A stretch of DNA of 64,000 nt. Origin: Chloroflexota bacterium. GTDB taxonomy: Bacteria > Chloroflexota > Dehalococcoidia > Tepidiformales > Tepidiformaceae. Position 1 is the first letter of the stretch, and each line of letters begins with the position of its first letter. The notes beneath the pieces were generated by a model. It saw nothing but the letters and a program-made list of their open reading frames with translations. It made no database searches and was not told the origin of the DNA. A program made the translations under genes and the position numbers. The DNA lies in the NCBI GenBank assembly GCA_016234445.1, contig JACRBT010000012.1, positions 1 through 64,000 of the forward strand, in the 5' to 3' direction. Shown in pieces: positions 1 through 7,284 of the stretch.

Positions 1-1
1 C

Positions 2-168
2 GCGCCGGTAGTCCCACCCCCCGTGCCGCCGAGTCGAGCCCCGACCTCACCCACACCGCGCCCCATCCGTACCGCGACCGCGAGGGAGCGGCGCCGGTAG
101 TCCCACCCCCCCAAGCCGCCGAGTTTCACACCACACCCCATCCGTACCGCGACTGGAAAGGAGCGGCG
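2..168. repeat. Degenerate tandem repeat, about two units of 80-90 bp
   Basis: Two units can be aligned by eye. Each begins GCGCCGGTAGTCCCACCCCC (at 2 and 91), continues to GCCGCCGAG, and later carries CCCCATCCGTACCGCGAC (from about 61 and 136). The array runs off the left edge, so its copy number is unknown. The end of unit 2 (GACTGGAAAGGAGCGGCGTC, about 152-171) recurs as its reverse complement near 419-440 and 757-778, so array pieces are scattered in both orientations. There is no credible coding potential. Confidence 0.7.
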
Positions 169-207
169 TCCCCCGTGCCTCCGCCGCCAGTTCCCCGGGA
201 GCCCGCC

Positions 208-235
208 CGGCGCTGAGGTCGGGAACTCAGCGCCG
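208..235. other. Perfect 10-bp stem-loop
   Basis: CGGCGCTGAG (208-217) pairs perfectly with CTCAGCGCCG (226-235) around an 8-nt loop. There is no U-run, so it is not a classical intrinsic terminator. It lies inside the repeat-rich non-coding block. Confidence 0.5.
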
Positions 236-418
236 CTCCCGGAGTCGCGGTATGGATCTACGACTCGGACCCATTTCGCCGTGCCACGACTGTAAAGGAG
301 TGGTCTTCCCGCCCGCCTCCACCGTCCGTTCCCGGGAACCCCCTCCCGGCGCATCATCGGGTTCCGACCAACCACCCCCTCACGTCCGCGACCCCGACCC
401 TGGTGTGATGACACCACC

Positions 419-483
419 GACGCCGCTCCTTTCCAGTCGCGGTGCGGATCGCGCCACCCCTCGGACCTCGGACCTCGGAACTC
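419..483 (+). repeat. Dispersed direct repeat, copy 1
   Basis: The element starts GACGCCGCTCCTTTCCAGTC, passes through GCGCCACCCCTCGG and ends in a short (CGGACCT)n tract followed by AACT. It is nearly identical to 757-834. The first 20 bases are the reverse complement of the end of the left-edge tandem unit. Confidence 0.65.
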
Positions 484-568
484 GGAACCCGGAGCTCCCC
501 CCTGCCACCTCCCCCTTCCACCTCCCCCACCCACCCCACGACCATCGATTCATGTCTGCGTCCCCCCG

Positions 569-600
569 CACTCGGACCTCGGACCTCGGACCTCGGAACT
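569..600 (+). repeat. Heptamer microsatellite (CGGACCT)n
   Basis: About four tandem copies of a 7-bp unit CGGACCT end in CGGAACT. Similar shorter tracts end both dispersed repeats (near 460-483 and 796-832), and a decayed version follows rsfS near 28255-28290. Confidence 0.6.
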
Positions 601-608
601 GGCCCCCG

Positions 609-631
609 ACGCGTTCAACGCGTGTTTTTTT
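609..631 (+). terminator. Possible intrinsic terminator
   Basis: ACGCG (609-613) and CGCGT (619-623) flank TTCAA and are followed by a seven-T run at 625-631. The stem is short, so this is tentative. A second T-run preceded by a similar TTCAA context lies near 684-692 without a stem, suggesting another duplicated segment. Confidence 0.35.
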
Positions 632-756
632 CTTCCGCAGCGCGGCTCGGCACCTCCCATGGGGCGTCGAGACGACTTCAACTCATGTTTTTTTCTCGCG
701 CGGCCGCTTCGACCCCAGATCGGCGGCCGTCGAGAGAAAAACTGGCGGGCGGGGGC

Positions 757-834
757 GACGCCACTCCTTTCCAGTCGCGGTGCGCATGGCGCCACCCCTC
801 GGGCCTCGGACCTCGGACCTCGGACCTCGGAACT
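757..834 (+). repeat. Dispersed direct repeat, copy 2
   Basis: This is the second copy of the 419-483 element, with a longer (CGGACCT)n tail of about four units and ending AACTGG. It lies about 340 bp downstream of copy 1. It precedes the start of the first gene by about 80 bp, so any promoter for that gene must lie within or just after it. Confidence 0.65.
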
Positions 835-912
835 GGTGGCACCCGCCAGCCGCCAGCCGTATGGAACCTCCCGGCGCTGTCCGGCGTTATTCTGGGCAGG
901 AGGTGTAACCCG

Positions 913-2577
913 GTGACTAACGGCGGCGCCTTCGACCCGGAAGTGGATGGACTGACCCCGGGGGAGCAGCACGTCCTTGCGATGATCCGCGAGGGGCGGC
1001 TCGACGCGGAGATCGCCGTCCGCCTCGGCGTCTCCGTCGGGGACGTCAAAGAGCGCATCCAGCGGATCCTCCGGAAGCTGGAGCTGGACGAGCGCCGCGA
1101 CCTGCTTAACCCCAACGCCGAGCGCCGGGTCTCGATCGTCGAATCCGAGGTGATCATCGGCGGGCCGGAGGAAGTCATCATCGGGGGATCCGGGCCGGTG
1201 CAACCGCCTGGGCGCGTGGCCTGGACGGTGCTCGCGGCGAAGGTCGCCGGCGGCGCGGTGCTCCTCGGCGCGGGCATCTTCGCGGCGGGCTGGGCGTGGT
1301 CGATGGACGAGCCGTCCCCGGGCGGGAACGGGCGGGACGCGTCCGCGCCGGCCGAAACGAGTACACCCGCCCCGGCGGACGCGACGAAGGACGCGGTCAT
1401 CGTCGACGGGCCCCTGGCGGTGACGGCAACTCCAACCGTGTTCGTCGTGAACGGCATCCCGGCGCCGGAGATGAAGGTCACCGAATCCGCGATCTTCCCC
1501 GAGAGCCTCGTGCTTTACGTCCTGAACACGGGAATCGCGCCCGACCCCGGGCAGGGCACCGGGTTGTTCCGGGTCTACCGCCTCGGCGGGAAGACCTATT
1601 CCGACCGCGTCTTCCCTCCAGCCGGCGTCACGGGCCAGGTCCTTATGGCGGCGGCGCAGGCCGACGGTTCGGACATCGTCGTCGCCGTCTGCACGCGGGG
1701 GACTTGCCTGGGGCGGGGGGTCGACCCGGACTCCGAGGCAACGTACTACCGCTCGCGGGACGGCGGGATCACCTGGGCTGTCGACTTCGTGTTGGCCCGG
1801 GGCTTCAGCGTGATGGGCGTCAGCCAGGGCCGCGTCCTCGTCCAGCAAGCGATGGTGACGTCGACGGCGCGCTGGCTGGTGGTCGAAAACGGGGTCTTCA
1901 GGGAGCTCACGCCGCCGACGCTGAACCTGCGCTACACGCCCCAACGCCCCTACCTTGGGAGCGACGGCAAGGTGGTCTGGTTGGCGGACACGGCTGTCCT
2001 GGACGAAGACGGCCGGTTCCTGTTCGGCGTTCCGATGACGCTGGTTGTCTCGCTGACCCCGTATCCGCGTGGGTGGGTGGTGAGCGGGACTTCGCCGGGT
2101 GCAACGCCGCCAGCCATCCTGACGTGGGGACCGGGCAGCGAGGCTCAGCGCGCGGCGGCGACACCGGGACTGCTATTCCCGGCGGCATTCTCGGACGTTG
2201 ACCTGGGTGCGGGCACGGCCGACGCGAGTTCTTCGTCGGCGATCGGCACCGGGCGATCGGGCCAGCAGTTCCCGGTCCTCATCCACATGTCCTCCGGGAC
2301 ACTGCAGGTGCTGACGGACCCGTTCGTCGAGCCGCCCTTCCGGGGGCTGGCGAACCGGGTGATCGCCGCCAGGTTCGCCTCGTTCGCGCGGGTAAACACG
2401 CCGGGCGACTGCCTCAACATCCGGGAGGGACCGAGCACTGCCGAGCCGGTCATCACCTGTGTGCCCGACGGGGTCCTGCTGACCCTCAGCGGAACCTCCG
2501 CGCCGCCGGCGTTCCTGCACGCCCAGGCGCCGGATGGGCGCTGGGGGTACGCCGCCATGGAGTACCTGATCCGCTGA
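913..2577 (+). CDS. Transmembrane one-component regulator: LuxR-type HTH, TM helix, Asp-box and SH3-like outer part
   Basis: The 554-aa protein probably starts at GTG 913 behind AGGAGGTGT; the frame stays open far upstream, but that DNA is repeats. Residues about 13-65 form a GerE/LuxR-type HTH (LTPGEQHVLAMIREGRL, DAEIAVRLGVSVGDVKERI). One hydrophobic segment follows (about 97-120, VAWTVLAAKVAGGAVLLGAG), then a Pro/Ala-rich linker and a large outer domain. That domain contains an Asp-box (SRDGGITW), typical of beta-propellers of the BNR/sialidase class, and ends in a bacterial-SH3-like segment (CLNIREGPSTAEPVITCVPD). I infer a ToxR/CadC-style direct membrane sensor-regulator using a LuxR-type HTH. 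The next gene, 31 bp downstream, is a paralogue of the outer part. The ligand is unknown. Confidence 0.8.
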   Translation: MTNGGAFDPEVDGLTPGEQHVLAMIREGRLDAEIAVRLGVSVGDVKERIQRILRKLELDERRDLLNPNAERRVSIVESEVIIGGPEEVIIGGSGPVQPPGRVAWTVLAAKVAGGAVLLGAGIFAAGWAWSMDEPSPGGNGRDASAPAETSTPAPADATKDAVIVDGPLAVTATPTVFVVNGIPAPEMKVTESAIFPESLVLYVLNTGIAPDPGQGTGLFRVYRLGGKTYSDRVFPPAGVTGQVLMAAAQADGSDIVVAVCTRGTCLGRGVDPDSEATYYRSRDGGITWAVDFVLARGFSVMGVSQGRVLVQQAMVTSTARWLVVENGVFRELTPPTLNLRYTPQRPYLGSDGKVVWLADTAVLDEDGRFLFGVPMTLVVSLTPYPRGWVVSGTSPGATPPAILTWGPGSEAQRAAATPGLLFPAAFSDVDLGAGTADASSSSAIGTGRSGQQFPVLIHMSSGTLQVLTDPFVEPPFRGLANRVIAARFASFARVNTPGDCLNIREGPSTAEPVITCVPDGVLLTLSGTSAPPAFLHAQAPDGRWGYAAMEYLIR

Positions 2578-2608
2578 TTCCTGAACCCTAACCCGGCGCC
2601 GTCGTACC

Positions 2609-3964
2609 ATGCGGTGCGTGACGGAGCAGCCTTCGAAGCCACGGTCCCGGAAGCTGATGGCGGCGTTCCTCCTGGGTGTGCTGGCGTTGACGGCGGCCCT
2701 GGTCGGCGTGGCCTACCTCACCGGCGGCGATGACGGCCGGCCCGGCGGCGACGGCGACTCGGCGAAGCCCGTGACGGTCGACGGGGTGACCTTCCTCCCC
2801 TGGAAGGTCGGCGACCCCGCGCGCTTCCCCGACAACCTCGCGGTGATCGTCAAGCAGGGCTGCTTCGACTGCGCGCCGCCGGGCAACCGGGTGCGCTGGG
2901 TCGGCCGCGTGAGCCGCGACGCCATCGGCACCATCCGCACCGAGACGCTCTTCGCCGCCCGCCCGTCCCAGGCGCTGACGTCGGGCACGCCGATCCCCGA
3001 GGGCGCCTACATCCTCGAAGTCGCCGCCCGTGACGACGCCAGCGAGATCGTCGTCACGGTCTGCGTCACCGGCGGCTGCAGCCCCGAAGACCGGCTGGTC
3101 CCGAACCCGGAGACGGTGCTCTACCACTCGACCGACGGCGGCGCGACGTGGTCGGAGTTCGGGCGGCCGGGGGGCACGGCGCGGGCGGTGCTCGTGGCGC
3201 GCGATGGCGTGGTCCTGGCCACGTACGGCGCCGCGAACCCGACCTACTCGCTCTTCCCCGGGAACCAGCCGCTTTCGCCCCCGAACGGGATCAAGGACGC
3301 GCGGATCCAGGTGACCCCCACGGGCGAGATCGCCTGGGTGGGGACTGACGCCGCGGGGACGCTCCGGCTGATGACGGCGACGACGGGCACGCCGCTCCCG
3401 GCGCTGCTGGCGAAGGCGACGCCGGTCCCGCCGGTCTACTTCCTCGACGACGGCCACCTGGTCACGATCTCGGAGATCCAGAGCCAGCGCGACGCGGACG
3501 ACTGGCCGCGCTACAACGCCGTCTCCACGCTGGAGGGGAAGGTCGACCGCGGCTTCACGGGCGCGCGGGTGGTGCCGATCGCGGCGATTGGGGGCGGTGT
3601 CGTGATCGGCGACATCACCCTGCCGCCCGGGAACCGGACGACCGTCCCCGTCGCGGATCTCCCGGGGCTCATCGACTACAACACCGGGACGTTCAGCCCG
3701 ATCACGGTCCCCTTCGCGGGGCCGGGAGAGCACACGCCCGCACGGGTGATCGCGGCGATGAGAGGGCCGTTCGTGCGCGTGGTCCGTCGCGACGGCTGCG
3801 CGGAGGTGCGGGCCGAGTCGTCGCCGCAGTCGAAGGTGTTGGCCTGCTACCCGGCGAACGTCCTCCTGAAGCGGGCGGCGAGCGGCGACATCCAGGGGTG
3901 GTACGCGGTGACGACGCTCGACGGCAAGCCGGGCTTCGTCGCGCTCGAGCAGGTGGAGCGGTAG
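2609..3964 (+). CDS. Membrane-anchored Asp-box/SH3-like protein, paralogue of the upstream sensor
   Basis: The protein has 451 aa from ATG 2609; an in-frame GTG at 2618 is an alternative start. After a basic N-terminus (SKPRSRK) comes one TM anchor (LMAAFLLGVLALTAALVGVA) and a long outer region. An Asp-box (STDGGATW) and a C-terminal SH3-like segment (CAEVRAESSPQSKVLACYPA) match the order of motifs in the gene before it, but there is no HTH. The short gap suggests one transcript. The outer domain could bind cell-wall material or a shared ligand, but no enzyme motif is visible. It is convergent with ribH. Confidence 0.75.
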   Translation: MRCVTEQPSKPRSRKLMAAFLLGVLALTAALVGVAYLTGGDDGRPGGDGDSAKPVTVDGVTFLPWKVGDPARFPDNLAVIVKQGCFDCAPPGNRVRWVGRVSRDAIGTIRTETLFAARPSQALTSGTPIPEGAYILEVAARDDASEIVVTVCVTGGCSPEDRLVPNPETVLYHSTDGGATWSEFGRPGGTARAVLVARDGVVLATYGAANPTYSLFPGNQPLSPPNGIKDARIQVTPTGEIAWVGTDAAGTLRLMTATTGTPLPALLAKATPVPPVYFLDDGHLVTISEIQSQRDADDWPRYNAVSTLEGKVDRGFTGARVVPIAAIGGGVVIGDITLPPGNRTTVPVADLPGLIDYNTGTFSPITVPFAGPGEHTPARVIAAMRGPFVRVVRRDGCAEVRAESSPQSKVLACYPANVLLKRAASGDIQGWYAVTTLDGKPGFVALEQVER

Positions 3965-3975
3965 CGGCGGAGACC

Positions 3976-4446
3976 TTAGCTCCCGGAGATGAGGCGGCGG
4001 AGGTTGGCCATCTCGATGGCAGCCTGGGCAGCTTCCTCGCCCTTGTGCCCGTCCTTGCCACCGGCACGGGCCATCGCCTGCTCCACGGAGTCGACCGTGA
4101 GGACGCCGAAGATGACGGGGACGCCGGTCTCCTGCGCGACCTGGCGGATGCCCTCGGTGGCGCCGCCGGCGACGTACTCGAAGTGGGCGGTCTCGCCACG
4201 GATGACAGCGCCGAGGCAGACGACGGCGTCGAACCTGCCGCTTTCGGCCGCCCACTTCGCCGCGGTCGGGACTTCGAAGGCGCCGGGGACGCGGGCGACG
4301 GTCACGTCCTCGTGGTGGAGGCCGCGTTCGCGGAGGCACGAGACGGCGCCTTCGAGCAGCTTCTCGGTGACGAAGCCGTTCCAGCGGGCGACAACGACGC
4401 AGACGCGGAGCCCGGCGCCGTCGAGGGAACCTTCGAGTTCGGGCAC
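3976..4446 (-). CDS. ribH: 6,7-dimethyl-8-ribityllumazine synthase
   Basis: The 156-aa protein is full length for RibH. It condenses 3,4-dihydroxy-2-butanone 4-phosphate with the ribityl-aminopyrimidine to give lumazine, the penultimate step of riboflavin synthesis. Family signatures are present: VVARWNGFVT near the N-terminus, VPGAFEVP, CLGAVIRGETAHFEYV and FGVLTVDSVEQAMARAG, with the expected His after ETA. The start is GTG at 4446, two bases after the ribBA stop, so translation is probably coupled. It is the last gene of the FMN-riboswitch operon. Confidence 0.95.
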   Translation of the reverse strand: MPELEGSLDGAGLRVCVVVARWNGFVTEKLLEGAVSCLRERGLHHEDVTVARVPGAFEVPTAAKWAAESGRFDAVVCLGAVIRGETAHFEYVAGGATEGIRQVAQETGVPVIFGVLTVDSVEQAMARAGGKDGHKGEEAAQAAIEMANLRRLISGS

Positions 4447-4448
4447 GG

Positions 4449-5684
4449 CTATTCGCCCCCGCCGAGGGATTCGAGGCCGTCGAGGATGTGGCCCATGCGG
4501 CGGCGCTTGGTGTCGAGGTAGCGGATGTTGAAGGGGTTGGGCTCAGTCTCGATGGCGACGCGCTCGACGACTTCGAGACCGTAGGCTTCGAGGCCAGCGC
4601 GCTTGGCCGGGTTGTTGGTGATCAGCCGCATCTTGCGGACGCCGAGGTCGACGAGGATCTGCATGCCGATGCCGTAGTCGCGGCGGTCGGCGGGGAAGCC
4701 GAGAGCGATGTTGGCCTCGACCGTGTCCATGCCCTGGTCCTGGAGCTCGTAGGCGCGGAGCTTGTTGTGGAGGCCGATCCCGCGGCCTTCCTGCCGCATG
4801 TAGAGGAAGACGCCGCCTTCTTCGCCGATCATCTTGAGGGCGCGGTCCTTCTGTTCGCCGCAGTCGCAGCGGAGGGAACCGAAGACGTCGCCGGTGACGC
4901 ACTGGTCGTGGACGCGGACGAGGACGGGCCGGTCGCCGTCGATTGGCCCCTTGACGATGGCGACGTGCTCGTCGGGGCCGGTCTCGGCCTTGTAGGCGAG
5001 GATCATCATCTCGCCGTAGGGGGTCGGGAGCTTCGTTTCGGCCACGCGGCGGATGAGGCGCTCGGTGCGGAGCCGGTACTTGATCATGTCGGCGACGGTG
5101 ACGATGCGGAGGCCGTGGCGGCGGGCGAAGCGCTTGAGGTCGGGCATGCGCGCCATTTCGCCGTCCATCTTCATGATTTCGCAGAGGACGCCGGCGGGGT
5201 AGAGGCCGGCCATCTTGGCGAGGTCGACGCTGGCTTCGGTCTGGCCGGCGCGGACGAGGACGCCGCCGTCGCGGGCGCGGAGGGGGAACATGTGGCCGGG
5301 CCGGACAAGGTCTTCGGGGCCGGCTTTGGGGTCGATGAGGACCTGGACGGTGCGGGCGCGGTCGGCGGCGCTGATCCCGGTGGTGACGCCGGTCCGGGCT
5401 TCGACGGAGACGGTGAACGGCGTCCCGAACTGGGAGCTGTTGTCCTGCGCCATCATCGGGAGCTTGAGGGTGGCGACGCGCTCTTCGGTAATCGGGCAGC
5501 AGACGAGGCCGCGGCCATACTTGGCCATGAAGTTGATGGCGTCGGGGGTCACGAACTGGGCGGCCATGACGAGGTCGCCTTCGTTCTCGCGGTCCTCGTC
5601 GTCGGTGATGATGACGAACTTGCCGCGGCGGTACTCTTCGATCGCCTCGGGGACGGTCATCATGACGTTGTCGCGTTCAGGCAT
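4449..5684 (-). CDS. ribBA: Bifunctional 3,4-DHBP synthase / GTP cyclohydrolase II
   Basis: The 411-aa protein joins an N-terminal RibB domain (DDEDRENEGDLVMAAQF acidic motif, HMFPLRARDGGVLVRAGQTE) to a C-terminal RibA domain (HDQCVTGDVFGSLRCDCG zinc site with three Cys, then RQEGRGIGLHNKL). It makes both early precursors of riboflavin, from ribulose-5-phosphate and from GTP. The ATG overlaps the ribE stop as ATGA, which supports this start over the much longer open frame. No ribD, for the deaminase/reductase step, lies in the window. Confidence 0.96.
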   Translation of the reverse strand: MPERDNVMMTVPEAIEEYRRGKFVIITDDEDRENEGDLVMAAQFVTPDAINFMAKYGRGLVCCPITEERVATLKLPMMAQDNSSQFGTPFTVSVEARTGVTTGISAADRARTVQVLIDPKAGPEDLVRPGHMFPLRARDGGVLVRAGQTEASVDLAKMAGLYPAGVLCEIMKMDGEMARMPDLKRFARRHGLRIVTVADMIKYRLRTERLIRRVAETKLPTPYGEMMILAYKAETGPDEHVAIVKGPIDGDRPVLVRVHDQCVTGDVFGSLRCDCGEQKDRALKMIGEEGGVFLYMRQEGRGIGLHNKLRAYELQDQGMDTVEANIALGFPADRRDYGIGMQILVDLGVRKMRLITNNPAKRAGLEAYGLEVVERVAIETEPNPFNIRYLDTKRRRMGHILDGLESLGGGE

Positions 5685-6271
5685 CAGTGTTCCCCCCGTC
5701 CCGCGACGAACTGTTCGACGTAGCGGGCGATGATGTCGGTTTCGAGGTTGATGCGGTCGCCGGGCTTCCGCGTGTGAAGGTTCGTGTGTTCCTGGGTGTA
5801 CTGGACGAGCGAGACCGAGAAGGAGGCTTCGTCCTTCGCGATGATCGTGAGGCTGATGCCGTCGATGCAGACGGGGCCCTTGACCACCATGTAGCGCAGC
5901 AGCTCGGCCGGGGCGTTGAAGCGGGCGATGATCGCTTCGCCTTCGGGGGTCATCGAGTGAAGGCTGCCGACGCCTTCGACGACGCCGCGGACGATGTGGC
6001 CGCTGAGGCGATCCGAGGGGCGGACGCTGCGCTCCAGGTTGACGAGGTCGCCGGCCTTGAGTTCGCCCAGGTTCGAACGGCGGTACGTCTCGGGCATCAG
6101 GTTGGCGAAGAAGACGTCGCCGTCGATCTCGGCGACGGTGAGGTCGACGCCGTTGATGGCGATGGAGTCGCCGAGGTGGGCGTCGGAAAGGACGTGGGGA
6201 GCGCGGATGTAGAGGTACCCTTCGCCGGCGCGGGTGACGGCGCCGACCTCTTCGATGATGCCGGTGAACAT
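5684..6271 (-). CDS. ribE: Riboflavin synthase, alpha chain
   Basis: The 195-aa protein is a normal length. Two repeated lumazine-binding barrels are visible: MFTGIIEEVGAV at the start and SGHIVRGVVEGVG near residue 90. SIAINGVDLTV and VCIDGISLTI are the matching motifs of each half. It dismutates two lumazine molecules into riboflavin. The start is the MFTGI ATG; the open frame extends upstream into the riboswitch leader but without a family signature. It is the first gene of ribE-ribBA-ribH, and the leader holds an FMN riboswitch. Confidence 0.95.
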   Translation of the reverse strand: MFTGIIEEVGAVTRAGEGYLYIRAPHVLSDAHLGDSIAINGVDLTVAEIDGDVFFANLMPETYRRSNLGELKAGDLVNLERSVRPSDRLSGHIVRGVVEGVGSLHSMTPEGEAIIARFNAPAELLRYMVVKGPVCIDGISLTIIAKDEASFSVSLVQYTQEHTNLHTRKPGDRINLETDIIARYVEQFVAGRGEH

Positions 6272-6375
6272 CAGGCGTGCCCCCTCTGTGGGAGGAGAGT
6301 ACCCGGCTGGGAATGGAGAGAGTGCACGCGCGGCCCCCGTCGGAGAAATCGGTGCTCGCGGGGGACGAGGGGAGA

Positions 6376-6396
6376 GTGCGCGAATGCGCCGCGCAC
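6376..6396 (-). promoter_or_regulatory. Stem-loop in the rib leader, possible expression-platform part
   Basis: GTGCGCG (6376-6382) pairs with CGCGCAC (6390-6396) around 7 nt, between the FMN aptamer and ribE. There is no U-run, so control at translation initiation or by another factor is as likely as intrinsic termination. The assignment is tentative. Confidence 0.3.
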
Positions 6397-6425
6397 CCGC
6401 CGGCAATGCGGCAGGAGCGCGTACT

Positions 6426-6540
6426 GTCCTCTCCCATCCGGACTGTACCGTCGGCCCCGGAATCTCACCGGGTCAGTCCGCTTGCGCGGAGTCGCGGGCT
6501 TTCACCGCCGGTGGGGAATTGCACCCCGCCCCGAGAACAT
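6426..6540 (-). promoter_or_regulatory. FMN riboswitch (RFN element)
   Basis: Read on the minus strand, the conserved RFN blocks appear in order: TCGGGGCGGGGTGCAATTCC, ACCGGCGGTGAAAGCCCGCG, GACCCGGTGAGATTCCGG, GCCGACGGTACAGTCCG and GATGGGAGAGGA. These form the six-stem FMN aptamer. It lies about 155 nt upstream of ribE and should lower expression of the whole rib operon when FMN is plentiful. Confidence 0.96.
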
Positions 6541-6547
6541 CATGCGT

Positions 6548-6576
6548 ATCGTTAGGCAGGGGCTAAGGGCTGTCAA
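6548..6576 (-). promoter_or_regulatory. Probable sigma-70 promoter of the rib operon
   Basis: On the minus strand a perfect TTGACA (6571-6576) is followed after 16-17 nt by TAACGAT (6548-6554), a weak -10. Transcription would start just before the FMN riboswitch, exactly where it is needed. Confidence 0.6.
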
Positions 6577-6656
6577 GCGGGGGGTGGGAAGCCCACAGGT
6601 TACCAGCGGGCCGGCGATGCGGCGACGGTCGGGTGCGGCCGTCGGCCGGGGCGCCG

Positions 6657-7283
6657 TCAGGCCCGGGCGATGAGCTTCACGAGGACGTCGTAGGTGGCGT
6701 AGGCGTCGGCGAGGGCGCCGTGTTCGCCCATGCGGCCAATGCCGAGGCGGTCGGCGACGTGGCCGAGGTTGAAGCGATCGACGTGGCTGTCGTTGAGGAT
6801 CGTGCGGGCGACCGGCTGGACGTCGAGGGCGATGGTCGCGAAGGGCCAGGGTTGGCCGAGGCGGCGGAAGGATTCGGCAAGGAAGGCCATGTCCTGGCTG
6901 ATGCCCCAGCCGGTGATGACGGCGTCGCGGCCGAGGTCGGCGAACTTCTCGAATCCGCGCTCCAGGTCGAGGGCGTCTTTCCACCCCTTGGGGCTGTAGC
7001 CGACCACCTTCAGGGCGCCGGGCACGGCGTTCCCGATGTGCTTCGGTTTGACCCGCGCGCCCCACGCTTCCTTTTCCGGGAGGCCGGGCGCCAGGGAGGC
7101 GAGGACCCCGCCGAGGTCAAGGACTTCGTGGAGCTGGGCGTTCGAGCCGCTCATCTCCAGGTCCACGACGAAGAGGTGCTCGGTGCCGGCGAGCTCGTCG
7201 GCGGGGGCGGGCTCGGGCATCAGCTTGCCATCGGGTTCGAGGCGGCGGAGTCCGCGGGCGAGGAGTTCGCGGAGGGCATCCAT
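6657..7283 (-). CDS. DEDDh-family 3'-5' exonuclease-like protein
   Basis: The 208-aa protein has the exonuclease motifs of the DnaQ/RNase T superfamily: motif I VVDLEMSG (Asp and Glu), motif II around GWGISQDMAFL, and motif III EHGALADAYAT with the His-x4-Asp spacing of DEDDh enzymes. It would remove nucleotides from DNA or RNA 3' ends using two metal ions; the substrate cannot be told from sequence. The ATG lies one base after the MFS gene's stop, so the two genes are co-transcribed. The rib promoter begins about 80 bp downstream. Confidence 0.75.
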   Translation of the reverse strand: MDALRELLARGLRRLEPDGKLMPEPAPADELAGTEHLFVVDLEMSGSNAQLHEVLDLGGVLASLAPGLPEKEAWGARVKPKHIGNAVPGALKVVGYSPKGWKDALDLERGFEKFADLGRDAVITGWGISQDMAFLAESFRRLGQPWPFATIALDVQPVARTILNDSHVDRFNLGHVADRLGIGRMGEHGALADAYATYDVLVKLIARA

Positions 7284-7284
7284 G

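Noticed and set aside
569-834. CRISPR array in the (CGGACCT)n region
   Set aside because: Repeats are 7 bp and contiguous, with no unique spacers; no cas genes in the window.
550-1944. Long minus-strand open frame (464 codons) across the repeat block and first gene
   Set aside because: Arg/His/Pro-rich shadow of the plus-strand gene and of repeats; no fold signature or ribosome-binding site.
2588-4339. 583-codon minus-strand frame opposite the Asp-box protein and ribH
   Set aside because: Arg/Pro-rich composition typical of antisense frames in GC-rich DNA; the opposite strand has convincing genes.
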